64,000 nt of DNA from Photobacterium indicum (GCF_003026215.1 NZ_PYOC01000006.1:214891-278890); one strand, 5' to 3'; counted from the stretch's first letter, positions 1-10,197 are shown. Notes: a model not told the origin generated them from the sequence alone. Made by a program: numbers and translations.

Positions 1-1
1 T

Positions 2-1324
2 CAAACGGATAGCCAACATCGCTCGATCGTGCTTAAACAGTTAGTTAATCAGCCGCTATTCAATGATCAAGATCCATTAATCCAAAGCCTTGAGCGGATG
101 CTTGAAGGCCATCGTTCTGATGTTTTGCTGATTATTGATGATGCCCATTTATTAAGCCCTGTATTGATTGCTGAACTTTGGGCTGTGATCACTCGTGCCC
201 AAAGTGAGCCATTATGGCAAATTAACGTATTACTCTTTAGCCAAACAGGACGACTCAATAAATACTTAGATCAGGTCTCTCATGGGCAGGGGCAAATGCC
301 ACTTGAACTCGAAATCTCTGATTTAACGGAACAAGAAGTGCAAACCTTTGTCGAAGTAGTGTTGTCTAGCGATGCGTTAGATGCAAATGGAAGACGTGAA
401 TTAAAGGAAAAAGCCGCCTCGGCTGAGCCCAAACCTCGCGCGTTGATGCAACTAAATAATACGGATAACAATATGGCTAATTCTTCATCACGGACTCTCT
501 CTCCGCTGGCATTACTTGTAGTCATGTTAGCAATATTAACTGCCGGTGTAGTCTTTTGGTTTTTCCCTGCGAATGATGAGCCAGCACAAAGTGCAAATAA
601 CACGATCGTTACCGATACTGCAAAAGAAAACCTGAAGACGGAGCATTATGATGACGCTGATACCGCTCAGTCAGCGACCATTGCTCCGCAGCAGGCTAAA
701 AAAGTCGCGTTGAGTTCGTCAGATAGAGCGATAGATGACGCCCGTGTGTTACCGCAAGAAATATCGAGTGAAGGGCTAACGGTTGGGCGTAATGACGATA
801 GTCAACGTGTTGTTGTACCTTCGCAAGTGGTTGACGCTATGTTAAGTGGGCAAGCCTTAGGGACGAGTGGACAAGAAGCGCTCGCTCAGCAAGCCGCTAC
901 TCCCGAAACAACGCAAAGCAATACAGATATAAATACCAATGATGTCACAACGGTATCTAGTGATCCCGTTACTCCTCAACAGAAAGCGGCAGCACCAGTA
1001 TTATCTGTTCAGCAAAAAAAATCAGCTGCATTAGGTGAAGAGCTCAAAAACGTTGATTCTCGCCATTACACCTTGCAGCTTGCAGCATTACAATCTCTTA
1101 GCACCGCACAGAAATTTATTGCTGAACATAAAATTCAAAATATTGCGACTTTGTATGAAACCCGTCGAAAAGGCGAAGCATGGTTTATCGTTATTACGGG
1201 TAATTATAAAGATATTGTGACGGCAAGGCGTGCAGAGCTGTTATTGCCAGATAGTGTTCAAGCGGTACAGCCTTGGGTTAAATCGTACGCACAAATTCAT
1301 CGTGAAATAGATCAAGCTAAATAA
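2..1324 (+). CDS. damX: DamX, SPOR-domain cell-division protein (5' end outside window)
   Basis: The frame is open back to the first bases of the window, so the true start lies to the left; the GTG at 29 is internal. The fragment opens in an AAA-ATPase-like domain with a Walker B-type stretch (LLIIDDAH). One transmembrane helix follows around 510-570, then a long Ser/Thr/Gln-rich linker, and a C-terminal SPOR domain from about 1060 (HYTLQLAALQS) that by family knowledge binds denuded septal peptidoglycan. In Vibrionaceae DamX has this AAA-TM-SPOR layout and sits directly before dam, as here. The protein is expected in the inner membrane at the division site with the SPOR domain in the periplasm. 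Only the N-terminal part is missing; nothing looks broken. Confidence 0.9.
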   Translation, partial: QTDSQHRSIVLKQLVNQPLFNDQDPLIQSLERMLEGHRSDVLLIIDDAHLLSPVLIAELWAVITRAQSEPLWQINVLLFSQTGRLNKYLDQVSHGQGQMPLELEISDLTEQEVQTFVEVVLSSDALDANGRRELKEKAASAEPKPRALMQLNNTDNNMANSSSRTLSPLALLVVMLAILTAGVVFWFFPANDEPAQSANNTIVTDTAKENLKTEHYDDADTAQSATIAPQQAKKVALSSSDRAIDDARVLPQEISSEGLTVGRNDDSQRVVVPSQVVDAMLSGQALGTSGQEALAQQAATPETTQSNTDINTNDVTTVSSDPVTPQQKAAAPVLSVQQKKSAALGEELKNVDSRHYTLQLAALQSLSTAQKFIAEHKIQNIATLYETRRKGEAWFIVITGNYKDIVTARRAELLLPDSVQAVQPWVKSYAQIHREIDQAK

Positions 1325-1438
1325 TCGTAATATCCTTGCTGTTTGAGCGTAGTTATTTCCGGTAATAGGTACAGACAAGGTAATAAATGAGGTACAATCC
1401 GCAACCTTTCGTGGTGGTATAGGTAGTAGGTTAGCTGA

Positions 1439-2275
1439 ATGAAGAAGCATCGTGCATTTCTGAAATGGGCTGGGGGTAAGTACTCTCTAGTCGAGGAAAT
1501 TCAACGCCACCTGCCACCTGCGCGTAAATTAGTTGAGCCTTTTGTTGGGGCGGGGTCGGTATTTTTGAATACTGATTTTGAACAATATCTATTGGCAGAT
1601 ATCAATCCAGATCTGATCAACCTTTATAACATTCTTAAAGATGATCCAGAAAAGTACGTTGAAGATGTACGAAAACTTTTTACGCCTGAATATAATCAGA
1701 AAGAAGCTTATTTAAAAATCCGCGAAGAATTTAATAAAACCCAAGATCCTTACGTGCGTTCGTTGTATTTCTTGTACATGAATCGTCATGGTTTTAATGG
1801 CTTATGCCGTTATAACAAAAAAGGAGGGTTTAACGTCCCATTCGGCTCTTATAAGAAGCCTTATTTCCCAGAAAAAGAAATGTACTTTTTTGCCGAGAAA
1901 GCAAAGCGAGCGACATTTGTTTGTGAAGGGTATCAGCAGACGTTTTCTCGTGCTCGTAAAGGTTGTGTCGTGTACTGCGATCCTCCTTATGCCCCTTTAT
2001 CTACGACGGCTAATTTTACGTCTTATGCAGGTAATGGCTTCAGCCTTGATGATCAAGCCGATTTGGCCGATGTAGCAGAAAACGCTGCTACAGAACGTGA
2101 AATTCCAGTGCTTATTTCTAATCACGATACTAAATTAACGCGCCGTTTGTACCATGGTGCAGATTTGTCGGTGGTGAAAGTGAAGCGAACCATTAGTCGT
2201 AATGGCAGCGGGCGCAATAAAGTGGATGAGCTATTAGCGTTATTTAAATCACATGAAAGATCATCTAATAATTGA
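1439..2275 (+). CDS. dam: DNA adenine methylase Dam
   Basis: Methylates the adenine N6 in GATC, using S-adenosylmethionine; serves mismatch repair strand choice and replication timing. The 278-residue protein has the family length. The SAM-binding motif FLKWAGGK is at residues 7-14, and the catalytic DPPY motif is at 181-184, exactly where the E. coli enzyme has it. The target-recognition region with RHGFNGLCRYN lies at 116-126. It follows damX by 114 bp and precedes rpe on the same strand, the standard dam operon order. The 3' end is only 8 bp from the convergent DUF2970 gene. Confidence 0.97.
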   Translation: MKKHRAFLKWAGGKYSLVEEIQRHLPPARKLVEPFVGAGSVFLNTDFEQYLLADINPDLINLYNILKDDPEKYVEDVRKLFTPEYNQKEAYLKIREEFNKTQDPYVRSLYFLYMNRHGFNGLCRYNKKGGFNVPFGSYKKPYFPEKEMYFFAEKAKRATFVCEGYQQTFSRARKGCVVYCDPPYAPLSTTANFTSYAGNGFSLDDQADLADVAENAATEREIPVLISNHDTKLTRRLYHGADLSVVKVKRTISRNGSGRNKVDELLALFKSHERSSNN

Positions 2276-2283
2276 ATCGTTCG

Positions 2284-2499
2284 CTAATGTGTTGCGGTAA
2301 CCGATAGCGTTATCGTAACCAGCAAGGCGACAAAAATCCCTATTGCAATAATACCGCCAATAATAAAAGGCCAAGGACTTTGCTGGCTAAAGTCTTGTTG
2401 GCGATTCCTTTCTGATTGCACCCCAAATAAAGCTGCAATAACACTAATTGCTAAGCTGATTTTCCGTTTCTTTGGTGATGTTCTATTATCTGAATCCAT
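2284..2499 (-). CDS. DUF2970 small membrane protein
   Basis: A 71-residue protein with a basic N-terminus, the family motif AALFGVQSERNRQQDF in the middle and one strong transmembrane helix at about residues 44-67. This matches DUF2970, a family of short inner-membrane proteins of unknown function. A good ribosome binding site (AGAAGGA, about 8 bases before the ATG) supports the start. It lies on the opposite strand between dam and rpe, so it interrupts the otherwise rightward dam-rpe-gph-trpS group and probably has its own promoter. No function can be assigned from sequence. Confidence 0.8.
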   Translation of the reverse strand: MDSDNRTSPKKRKISLAISVIAALFGVQSERNRQQDFSQQSPWPFIIGGIIAIGIFVALLVTITLSVTATH

Positions 2500-2574
2500 T
2501 CAATTTTTCCTTCTGATGTGCCCATTCTCTCTTTATTCTTTTAAGCATAGTCACAAAACCTAACTCGATCGGTT

Positions 2575-2603
2575 AAGACATCGTTAACAGGATCGGGTAG
2601 AAT
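2575..2603 (+). promoter_or_regulatory. Candidate sigma-70 promoter for rpe
   Basis: AAGACA, a 17-base spacer, then TAGAAT, ending 48 bases before the rpe start. The -35 box is weak (4 of 6) and the -10 box good (5 of 6). A promoter is expected here because the leftward DUF2970 gene separates rpe from dam. Inference from box match and spacing only. Confidence 0.4.
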
Positions 2604-2651
2604 TGCGCCGATTTTACCGACCGTATCGTATGTAACGTATAGAGGCTGAAC

Positions 2652-3326
2652 ATGAAGGACTTTTTGATCGCTCCATCTATCTTATCTGCAGATTTCGCTC
2701 GTCTTGGTGAAGACGTTGAGAAAGTATTAGCTGCCGGTGCCGATGTGGTGCACTTTGATGTGATGGATAATCACTATGTACCCAATCTGACGTTTGGTGC
2801 GCCAATATGTAAAGCATTACGTGACTACGGCATTACCGCGCCGATTGATGTTCACCTAATGGTAAAGCCAGTGGATCGTATTATTCCTGACTTTGCTAAA
2901 GCGGGTGCAACAATGATTACTTTCCATGCTGAAGCGACAGAGCACTTAGATCGTACTTTGCAGTTAATTAAAGAGTGTGGCTGTCAGGCGGGTGTTGTAT
3001 TTAACCCTGCAACTCCACTTCATCACCTTGATTATGTAATGGACAAGATCGATATGATCTTACTGATGTCAGTTAACCCTGGTTTCGGTGGTCAATCATT
3101 TATTCCAAATACATTGGATAAGCTACGTGAAGTACGTCAGCGTATCGATGCATCAGGTTACGATATCCGTTTAGAAATTGATGGTGGTGTGAAGGCTGAT
3201 AATATTCGTGAAATCGCTGAAGCGGGGGCAGATATGTTTGTTGCCGGTTCTGCAATCTTCAACCAGCCTGATTATAAAGCGGCGATCGATGAAATGCGTG
3301 CAGAGCTTGCAAAGGTTGAGCGTTAA
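2652..3326 (+). CDS. rpe: Ribulose-phosphate 3-epimerase
   Basis: Interconverts D-ribulose 5-phosphate and D-xylulose 5-phosphate in the cytosolic pentose phosphate pathway. The 224-residue TIM barrel is full length. Metal ligands and the acid/base pair are visible: H34 and D36 (VVHFDVMD), H68 (DVHLM) and D177 (LEIDGG). The phosphate-binding loops NPGFGGQ (142-148) and the late GSAIF are present. It ends two bases before gph, so the two are almost certainly one transcript, as in other Gammaproteobacteria. Confidence 0.97.
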   Translation: MKDFLIAPSILSADFARLGEDVEKVLAAGADVVHFDVMDNHYVPNLTFGAPICKALRDYGITAPIDVHLMVKPVDRIIPDFAKAGATMITFHAEATEHLDRTLQLIKECGCQAGVVFNPATPLHHLDYVMDKIDMILLMSVNPGFGGQSFIPNTLDKLREVRQRIDASGYDIRLEIDGGVKADNIREIAEAGADMFVAGSAIFNQPDYKAAIDEMRAELAKVER

Positions 3327-3328
3327 GC

Positions 3329-4018
3329 ATGAAGCAATTTGAAGGCATTAAATTTATTGCTTTTGACCTTGATGGAACGCTGCTTGATAGCGTTCCTGAT
3401 TTGGCTGAAGCTGCTGATAAAGCGATGCAGGCATTAGGTCGTGATAGAGTAACCGTCGAGCAGGTAACAAGGTGGATTGGTAACGGGGCTGATATTCTGA
3501 TTGGTCGTGCGCTTAGTCAAAGCCTTGAGCTTGACCCAGAGCTTGATCCTGCACTTCATCAAGAAGCACGAGCATTGTTTGATCGCTTTTACGATGAAGG
3601 TGGTCATAAGAAAAGCCACTTATATGCAGGTGTAAAAGAGACACTGGCAGCTTTCCATCAAGCCAATATTCCAATGGCAATTGTGACCAATAAACCTGCT
3701 CAGTTTGTACCGCATTTGCTCGAGCAACATGGTATCAGTGAGTTTTTTGTTGATGTGATTGGTGGTGATACCTTCCCATTGAAAAAACCTGACCCGTTTG
3801 CGTTGCACTGGTTGATGGAGAAGCATCAACTGGCTGCTTGCGAAATGCTGATGATTGGTGATTCTCGTAATGATATTCTGGCAGCACAGGCAGCAACATG
3901 TCGTGTTGTTGGTCTTACTTACGGTTACAATTACGGTCAGCCTATCAGTGCTAGTAACCCAGATGTTGTGTTAGATCAGTTCAGTCAATTAATCGACGTG
4001 GTTAAACTAGCTTGCTAG
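3329..4018 (+). CDS. gph: Phosphoglycolate phosphatase
   Basis: HAD-superfamily hydrolase that dephosphorylates 2-phosphoglycolate, which forms during repair of 3'-phosphoglycolate DNA ends. The 229-residue protein has the nucleophile motif FDLDGT with Asp at 13 and 15, a helical cap domain, the Thr motif in AIVTNK, a conserved Lys in KKPDPFALHWL and the acidic motif MIGDSRNDI. It follows rpe by two bases and precedes trpS, the conserved order. Confidence 0.95.
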   Translation: MKQFEGIKFIAFDLDGTLLDSVPDLAEAADKAMQALGRDRVTVEQVTRWIGNGADILIGRALSQSLELDPELDPALHQEARALFDRFYDEGGHKKSHLYAGVKETLAAFHQANIPMAIVTNKPAQFVPHLLEQHGISEFFVDVIGGDTFPLKKPDPFALHWLMEKHQLAACEMLMIGDSRNDILAAQAATCRVVGLTYGYNYGQPISASNPDVVLDQFSQLIDVVKLAC

Positions 4019-4123
4019 TACTGCTGGTCTGTTCCGGTTAAACTAGGCATCAAGTAAACATATTGAATTCTGTTAGCGGCTTGAGTGTCGCTGAATATTT
4101 TAGGTAACAAAGGATCCCCCATA

Positions 4124-5143
4124 ATGAGTAAACCCATTGTTTTAAGTGGCGTGCAGCCTTCCGGTGAATTGAGTATTGGTAACTACATGGGTGCGCTGCG
4201 TCAGTGGGAACAAATGCAAGATGACTTCGATTGCCAATATTGTGTAGTCGATCTTCATGCAATTACCGTTCGCCAAGATCCAAAAGCACTGCATGAAGCA
4301 ACGTTAGATGCTTTGGCTATTTGTCTTGCTGTTGGTGTTGATCCAAAGAAGAGTTCGTTATTTGTTCAGTCTCATGTACCAGAGCATGCTCAGCTAGGTT
4401 GGATTCTAAACTGCTACACCCAGATGGGTGAGCTTAATCGTATGACGCAGTTTAAAGATAAATCAGCCCGTCACGCGAATGACGTGAATGTTGGCTTATT
4501 TGGCTACCCAGTATTAATGGCTGCCGATATTCTGCTTTATGGAGCACATAAAGTACCTGTAGGCAGTGATCAGAAACAGCACCTTGAGCTAGCGCGTGAT
4601 ATCGCAACCCGTTTTAATAATTTATACGGTAGCGAAGACCAGCCGATTTTTGAAGTGCCTGAACCGTACATTCCAGCGGTGAATGCGCGGGTGATGAGCC
4701 TACAAGATGCAACAAAGAAGATGTCAAAATCAGACGATAACCGTAAAAACGTTATTACGCTGCTTGAAGAGCCAAAATCGATTCTGAAGAAGATCAATAA
4801 AGCTCAAACAGACGCACAGAATCCACCAAGTATTATTCACGATATCGAAAACAAAGCCGGTATCGCCAACCTTATGGGTCTGTACTCAGGCGCAACAGGT
4901 AAAACATTTGCTGATATCGAAGCACAATATGCTGGTGTTGAAATGTATGGTCCTTTCAAGAAAGACGTTGGTGAAGCCATCGTTGCAATGCTTGAGCCCG
5001 TACAAGCAGAATACAAGTGTATTCGAGCAGACCGTGCCTACATGGATGCCGTCATGAAAGCGGGTGCTGAAAAAGCCTCTGCACGTGCTGCAGTGACATT
5101 AAAGAAAGCCTACGAAGCAGTAGGATTTGTTGCTCGTCCATAA
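4124..5143 (+). CDS. trpS: Tryptophanyl-tRNA synthetase
   Basis: Class Ic aminoacyl-tRNA synthetase that charges tRNA-Trp. I start it at the ATG at 4124 (339 residues, [12 protein letters not shown]) because that matches the family N-terminus and has AGGA about ten bases upstream; the longer frame from 4085 lacks support. The ATP-binding HIGH-type motif appears as SIGN at 17-20 and the KMSKS loop is intact at 199-203. It is the last gene of the rpe-gph-trpS run and is followed by a clear terminator. Confidence 0.97.
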   Translation: MSKPIVLSGVQPSGELSIGNYMGALRQWEQMQDDFDCQYCVVDLHAITVRQDPKALHEATLDALAICLAVGVDPKKSSLFVQSHVPEHAQLGWILNCYTQMGELNRMTQFKDKSARHANDVNVGLFGYPVLMAADILLYGAHKVPVGSDQKQHLELARDIATRFNNLYGSEDQPIFEVPEPYIPAVNARVMSLQDATKKMSKSDDNRKNVITLLEEPKSILKKINKAQTDAQNPPSIIHDIENKAGIANLMGLYSGATGKTFADIEAQYAGVEMYGPFKKDVGEAIVAMLEPVQAEYKCIRADRAYMDAVMKAGAEKASARAAVTLKKAYEAVGFVARP

Positions 5144-5161
5144 CTGACTAGCTGTATATAT

Positions 5162-5193
5162 AAAAAGCCATGAAGTGATTCATGGCTTTTTTT
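5162..5193 (+). terminator. Rho-independent terminator after trpS
   Basis: Nine-base stem AGCCATGAA / TTCATGGCT at 5166-5187 with a GTGA loop, followed by a run of Ts and preceded by As. It ends the dam-region transcript. The remaining ~210 bases before the nuclease gene are AT-rich and contain no gene I can support. Confidence 0.9.
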
Positions 5194-5404
5194 ATACCTG
5201 TTGTTTCTAGCTGTATATTCATTAAGCGATTGATTTTGCATTCTGTTGAAAATGAATGAATTTATTGCATCAATGTCTAGTTGCGATTAATTGCATTTAG
5301 CTATGACACTTGTTTGTCGGTTTTGTCACATTAATGGCATGTAACTTTGTTAAATAATGCACACCTTTTAAGACATCAAACACATAAATGTAAAGGATTG
5401 CACA

Positions 5405-7750
5405 ATGCGCATGCTTAAATTAAGCCCTTTAGCCATCGCGGTTGCGCTGGTTAGCGTAACCTCACACGCATCAGACTTTTCGTGTGAAGAGCAAACATTA
5501 ACGCCTATTTATTCGGTTCAAGGTGATGGTAGTTCTAGCCCGTTAATTCCGGATGGTGAGTACATTAGCCCTGATGCGTACTTCGTCAAAGGCGTTGTTA
5601 CCAAGTCGATGAGCAGCCTGTATAAAGGTTTTTTTATTCAGGATGCGGCTGGCGATGACAACGAAGAGACATCAGATGGCATTTTTGTTTACACCGGTTC
5701 TGCCCCGAGTGCTGATATACAGCCGGGGATGGAAGTGTGTGTAGAAGCCAAAGTGAAAGAGCATTACGGCATGACCCAGCTTGTCGCTCAAAAAGACAAG
5801 GTTGAAGTTGGGCATGAAGTGAGCCCGATCATTGCGACCAATATTACAGTGAGAGATGGCGAAACACTGGTTGAGGCAATGGAGCGTTATGAAGGCATGC
5901 TGGTTCGTCTAGCACCTGATAGTAACTTGCAGATCACCCGTAATTTTGGTTTTGATTACGGATCTTATCGTAACAACATGTTGTTATCGCATGAAGCGCC
6001 ATTGATCAAACCGACTCAGCTTTATGTTGCGGGTAGTGAAGATGCAACAGCTCTTGCCAAGCAAAATGCGGAAAACAAACTTTATATCGATACTGATGAA
6101 AAAACACCTAATGGTGTCATCCCTTATTTTCCTGGTTTAGATGCAGAGCAAGGTTATATTCGAGTGGGCGATCAGCTCGTGAACCTCGAAGGTATTATTG
6201 GTTTTAGTTACGGTCAATATCGCTTAATTCCAACCAATAATATTGAACCCGCAGACTTTATTCATCAGAACGATCGTACTGCAGCCCCTGTAGAGTACAT
6301 TGGCGGTAATATAAAAGTCGCCAGTTTCAATGTGCTGAATTTATTTACTAGTGCCAGTGAGGTTGGCGGAGACTTGAATGCTACATGTAGCGACCAAGCG
6401 GATGCCGATGCTGCGAAAGGCTGTAATCGTGGCGCTAAAACCTTAAGTGAATTTTCATTACAACGCACCAAAATTGTTAATGCATTGAAAGCTATGGATG
6501 CCGATATTCTTGGCATTATGGAAATGGAAAATAATGGCTTTGGGGCAAATAGTGCGATTGCCAATTTAGTCACTGAATTGAATTTGCAATTTAATGATAG
6601 CGCTGATCATTACGCATATATTGAAATTGCTGATGAAGATAAAAATCAAGGCAAGTACCTTGGCAGCGATGCCATTATGGTGGCATTAATTTATCGCCCA
6701 GCCAAAGTGACACCAGCTGATGACGCTCAAGTTATCCGCATGCCTGAACAACACATTACCGGTAATAACCCTGACGGCGAAGCAAAGCAGCTGGATAAGT
6801 ATCAACGTGATAGTTTGATGCAGACGTTTAAGATTGTAGGCACAAAGAAAAAGAAAGAAACCCTTTCAGTTGTTGTGAATCATTTGAAATCAAAGGGTTC
6901 AGGTTGCTACGAAGATTGGATTAACGGTGAATATGAAGATGATCCTGCGGATCTTCAGGGGCACTGTAATGCATTCCGTGTATCAGGTGCGATGACATTA
7001 AGCCAAGAGCTGAAAAAAGTGAAAGGTGATCTGTTAGTCATGGGTGATATGAATGCGTATGGGATGGAAGATCCAGTACGTGTGTTAACAGACTACAAGC
7101 CGAAAAAAGCAGAACGTAAAATTATGTCGGCATCAGGCACGTCGATTGCTGGGCAACCATTACATGCAACAGGTATAGAAGCTGGAAAAGGTTTAGGGCT
7201 TATTAACTTAGCATCTGAATGGCATGGCGATGATAGTTATTCATACAGTTATGGCGGTGAGTTAGGCAGCCTAGATCATGCATTAGCGAATAAAAGCTTA
7301 AAGAAAAAAGTGGTTGGTATTGAAGATTGGCACATTAACTCGGTTGAGAACTCATTGTTTGAATATTCAGGTAAGTACAGTGGCTCACTGGCTAAATCTG
7401 AAGGACCGTATTCAGCGTCTGATCATGATCCCGTTATTATCAGCCTGAAATATAAAATGAAAAAACTGGGTTTTACGCTGAAGATTCAGAATAAAAGTCG
7501 CCAGCCTGTTTATCCGGTCTTCAATACTTGGTATTGGGACAGCACTAAGCCATGGATGATGAATGGGGACAAGCGCACGTATACTGAAAAAGATCGTTTC
7601 CTTAAACACGTAGGCATCAAAGCGGGTGATGCTGTCGATCTTAGCATTCTTGCTTATGGCGTCTATGACGTACCTTGTACTTTCACGCCGCTGGTTTTGG
7701 AAGGAAAGCTAAAGGCTGTTTATAACGGCAACTCGTGCCGTATTCAGTAA
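5405..7750 (+). CDS. xds: Secreted extracellular nuclease, ExeM/NucH/Xds family
   Basis: A 781-residue protein beginning with a signal peptide (hydrophobic to about residue 20, cleavage near SHA-SD). An N-terminal OB-like region leads into an endonuclease/exonuclease/phosphatase domain from about residue 301 (KVASFNVLNLF). Metal and catalytic motifs follow: IMEMENNG, VVNHLKSKG, GDMNAYG, SLDHAL and SDHDPV near 673. A basic, aromatic C-terminal segment of about 95 residues follows the catalytic domain. The position between trpS and pabA is that of the Vibrio cholerae xds gene, whose product degrades extracellular DNA in biofilms and neutrophil traps; the symbol rests on this synteny plus family match. 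Expected to be exported or outer-membrane associated. Confidence 0.85.
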   Translation: MRMLKLSPLAIAVALVSVTSHASDFSCEEQTLTPIYSVQGDGSSSPLIPDGEYISPDAYFVKGVVTKSMSSLYKGFFIQDAAGDDNEETSDGIFVYTGSAPSADIQPGMEVCVEAKVKEHYGMTQLVAQKDKVEVGHEVSPIIATNITVRDGETLVEAMERYEGMLVRLAPDSNLQITRNFGFDYGSYRNNMLLSHEAPLIKPTQLYVAGSEDATALAKQNAENKLYIDTDEKTPNGVIPYFPGLDAEQGYIRVGDQLVNLEGIIGFSYGQYRLIPTNNIEPADFIHQNDRTAAPVEYIGGNIKVASFNVLNLFTSASEVGGDLNATCSDQADADAAKGCNRGAKTLSEFSLQRTKIVNALKAMDADILGIMEMENNGFGANSAIANLVTELNLQFNDSADHYAYIEIADEDKNQGKYLGSDAIMVALIYRPAKVTPADDAQVIRMPEQHITGNNPDGEAKQLDKYQRDSLMQTFKIVGTKKKKETLSVVVNHLKSKGSGCYEDWINGEYEDDPADLQGHCNAFRVSGAMTLSQELKKVKGDLLVMGDMNAYGMEDPVRVLTDYKPKKAERKIMSASGTSIAGQPLHATGIEAGKGLGLINLASEWHGDDSYSYSYGGELGSLDHALANKSLKKKVVGIEDWHINSVENSLFEYSGKYSGSLAKSEGPYSASDHDPVIISLKYKMKKLGFTLKIQNKSRQPVYPVFNTWYWDSTKPWMMNGDKRTYTEKDRFLKHVGIKAGDAVDLSILAYGVYDVPCTFTPLVLEGKLKAVYNGNSCRIQ

Positions 7751-7777
7751 AGAACTTTTAATGATTTAACTTAAAAA

Positions 7778-7813
7778 GGCAAACTCAAGCTATCTTGGGC
7801 TTGCCTTTCTTAT
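7778..7813 (+). terminator. Terminator after the nuclease gene
   Basis: Twelve-base stem (7778-7789 with 7794-7805) containing two G:T pairs, loop CTAT, followed by TTTCTTATTT. It lies 27 bases after the nuclease stop codon and separates it from pabA. Confidence 0.8.
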
Positions 7814-7857
7814 TTCCTATAGCAAAATAGAGCGCCAAACCATACTGGGTACTTGCT

Positions 7858-8436
7858 ATGCTGCTAATCATCGATAACTATGACTCTTTTACCTATAACT
7901 TGTACCAATACTTCTGTGAGCTAGGTGCTGACGTTAAAGTTATACGTAATGATGAAATCGATATTGCTGGCATTGCGGCGTTAAATCCCTCTCATCTGGT
8001 TATCTCTCCAGGCCCCTGTACACCAGATGACGCGGGTATTTCGTTACAAGCGATAGAGTACTTTGCCGGAAAATTACCGATTCTTGGTGTCTGTCTGGGT
8101 CATCAATCGATAGCACAGGTATTTGGTGCACAAGTCGTGCGTGCTCGTCAGGTAATGCATGGTAAAACATCGCCTATCATTCATACCGATGCCAGTGTAT
8201 TCCATACCCTCAATAATCCATTAACGGTAACGCGTTACCACTCTTTGGTGGTAAAAACCGATACCTTGCCGGATTGCTTTGATGTGACGGCATGGACAGA
8301 GTGCGACGGTGAATTTGATGAAATTATGGGGATTGCCCATAAAACGTTACCGATCGAAGGGGTGCAATTTCATCCTGAAAGCATTCTGACAGAGCAAGGT
8401 CACCAGCTATTAGCCAACTTTTTAGCCCGTCGCTAA
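7858..8436 (+). CDS. pabA: Aminodeoxychorismate/anthranilate synthase glutaminase subunit
   Basis: Class I glutamine amidotransferase subunit that supplies ammonia to PabB for 4-amino-4-deoxychorismate, a folate precursor. The 192-residue length is normal. The catalytic triad is visible: C79 in GVCLGHQ, with H172 and E174 in VQFHPES. The N-terminus [14 protein letters not shown] is typical of PabA/TrpG. PabA rather than TrpG is chosen because no trp genes are near and pabA-argD is the conserved order in Vibrio and enterics. Some organisms use one such subunit for both partners. Confidence 0.9.
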   Translation: MLLIIDNYDSFTYNLYQYFCELGADVKVIRNDEIDIAGIAALNPSHLVISPGPCTPDDAGISLQAIEYFAGKLPILGVCLGHQSIAQVFGAQVVRARQVMHGKTSPIIHTDASVFHTLNNPLTVTRYHSLVVKTDTLPDCFDVTAWTECDGEFDEIMGIAHKTLPIEGVQFHPESILTEQGHQLLANFLARR

Positions 8437-8792
8437 AGGTGTTTTTATCCTACAAAATGAAATAAAAAGCGTCATTCTGGATTTATTTTTCATTTCTCCT
8501 GTCTCATAATCGCGATCTTCATCACTTTATTTAACATTTCATTATCTTTTTCTGCTGAGTATCTCGAGCAATCTTATTCACTAATATATTTCACTATTTG
8601 CATTATTTCCTATATGGAAAAACAGCTTTAGCGGAACTCGGGTTAATAAACTTTCCTATAACTCGCATAAATATGTACATTATTCCCATTTAATCATTTT
8701 CAGCTTCAGATAAAAAAAATATTCTGCTATTGGAATTGGTTAATAAAATGTAAATACTATGCTTAGGGCGACATGCACAGAAGGATAATGTG
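8437..8792 (+). promoter_or_regulatory. AT-rich pabA-argD intergenic region with a candidate promoter
   Basis: About 355 bases without a gene. A weak sigma-70 match sits near the right end: TTGGTT at 8736-8741, 16 bases, TATGCT at 8758-8763, about 30 bases before the argD start. I looked for ArgR-type palindromes; several AT-rich half-site-like stretches exist (for example around 8600 and 8670) but none is a convincing pair. The remainder shows no repeat or terminator. Confidence 0.35.
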
Positions 8793-10010
8793 ATGACAAT
8801 GGAACATAAAGTAGAACGTAAATTATTCGATGAGGTAATGGTACCTTGTTATTCCCCGATGCAGATTATTCCTGTGAAGGGACAAGGATCTCGAATTTGG
8901 GATCAAGATGATCGCGAATATATCGACTTTGCCGGTGGAATTGCCGTGAGTTGTTTAGGGCATTGTCATCCAGTGATGGTTAACGCACTTAAGTCGCAAG
9001 CTGAAAAGTTATGGCACCTAAGTAATGTAATGACCAATGAGCCAGCCTTACGCCTTGCTAAAAAATTAACCGAGCACAGTTTTGCTGAAAAAGTATTTTT
9101 TGCAAACTCAGGTGCAGAAGCTAACGAAGCGGCATTGAAGTTAGCGCGTCGTTATGCGGTTGATAAATTTGGTCCTGAAAAATCAGAAATTATCGCGTTC
9201 AATCAGGGTTTCCATGGTCGTACATTCTTTACGGTAACCGTTGGCGGTCAAGCAGCTTACTCCGATGGTTTTGGTCCTAAACCACAAGCTATTTCCCATA
9301 TTCCATATAATGACCTTTCGGCTCTGGCTGAGATCATGTCAGATCGCACGTGTGCAATTATGATGGAGCCACTTCAAGGGGAAGGTGGAATTATCTCGCC
9401 AACCTCTGAGTTTGTGCAAGGTGTTCGTGAACTGTGTGATAAGCACAACGCGCTATTAATCTTTGATGAAGTACAAACGGGTAATGGGCGTACTGGTAAT
9501 TTCTATGCCTACCAAGGTCTGGGTGTAACACCTGATATTTTAAGCACTGCAAAATCATTAGGTGGTGGTTTCCCCATTGGTGCAATGCTGACAACGGCAG
9601 CACTGGCTGAACACATGAAAGTCGGCACCCACGGTTCAACCTATGGTGGTAACCCATTGGCGTGTGCTGTTGCTGAAGCTGTTGTTGATGAAGTCTCTAA
9701 ACCAGAGGTACTCGCAGGTGTTAAAGAGCGTGAGCAGTGGTTCCGTGATGCGCTTGAGCAAATCAATGCTAAGTACCCAATCTTTTCCGAAGTGCGTGGT
9801 AAAGGCTTATTACTCGGTGCTGCGCTGAATGAAGAATGGCAGGGGCGTGCTCGTGATGTATTGCTTGCTGCTGTTGAAGAAGGGCTAATGGTATTGGTTG
9901 CCGGTACTAACGTTGTTCGCTTCACACCATCACTGGTGATTGATAAAGCTGACGTTGATGAAGGTATGGCGCGTTTAGAACGAGCTATTGCTAAGCTTTA
10001 TAATAAATAA
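8793..10010 (+). CDS. argD: Acetylornithine/succinylornithine aminotransferase
   Basis: Class III PLP-dependent aminotransferase acting on N-acetylornithine (arginine synthesis) and N-succinylornithine (arginine catabolism). With the ATG at 8793 (AAGGA seven bases upstream) the protein has 405 residues; a GTG one codon earlier is less likely. The PLP lysine is K254 in [10 protein letters not shown], and D225 in IFDEVQ pairs with the pyridine nitrogen. Because astA and astD follow, it may serve mainly as AstC, but Vibrionaceae usually have this single gene for both roles and call it argD. The two cannot be told apart from sequence alone. Confidence 0.93.
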   Translation: MTMEHKVERKLFDEVMVPCYSPMQIIPVKGQGSRIWDQDDREYIDFAGGIAVSCLGHCHPVMVNALKSQAEKLWHLSNVMTNEPALRLAKKLTEHSFAEKVFFANSGAEANEAALKLARRYAVDKFGPEKSEIIAFNQGFHGRTFFTVTVGGQAAYSDGFGPKPQAISHIPYNDLSALAEIMSDRTCAIMMEPLQGEGGIISPTSEFVQGVRELCDKHNALLIFDEVQTGNGRTGNFYAYQGLGVTPDILSTAKSLGGGFPIGAMLTTAALAEHMKVGTHGSTYGGNPLACAVAEAVVDEVSKPEVLAGVKEREQWFRDALEQINAKYPIFSEVRGKGLLLGAALNEEWQGRARDVLLAAVEEGLMVLVAGTNVVRFTPSLVIDKADVDEGMARLERAIAKLYNK

Positions 10011-10028
10011 GTCGTATCAAAATATATC

Positions 10029-10087
10029 AGCAGTTAGCGCACTCATTTAACTGCTTCATACAGTGGCTAGCAGGAGCTTGGCCACTG
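10029..10087 (+). repeat. Two consecutive stem-loops between argD and astA
   Basis: First stem AGCAGTTA (10029-10036) with TAACTGCT (10048-10055), second stem CAGTGGC (10061-10067) with GCCACTG (10081-10087). Neither is followed by a T-run, so they are not classical terminators. They could stabilise the argD mRNA end or cause partial termination before astA. The match is seen directly; the role is inference. Confidence 0.55.
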
Positions 10088-10197
10088 TTGCTTACTCAAT
10101 ACTGCAGATAGCGACATGCTGTGTGCCCCTGTTTTTTCTTGTTTATCTTAAAAGCGAGAGAAGGGAAGTGAGTAGGTTTACCCATTCAATTTATAGA

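Noticed and set aside
5305..5330. Two TTGTC repeats before the nuclease gene that resemble a Pho box
   Set aside because: The repeat distance is 9 bases, not the 11 of a Pho box, and the flanking bases do not match; so PhoB control is not supported by sequence.
8560..8720. AT-rich stretches before argD as ArgR boxes
   Set aside because: Only imperfect half-sites with wrong spacing; no pair of 18-base palindromes could be defended.
10079..10093. TGGCCACTGTTGC before astA as a sigma-54 promoter
   Set aside because: GG and GC are ten rather than twelve bases apart, and it is part of a hairpin.
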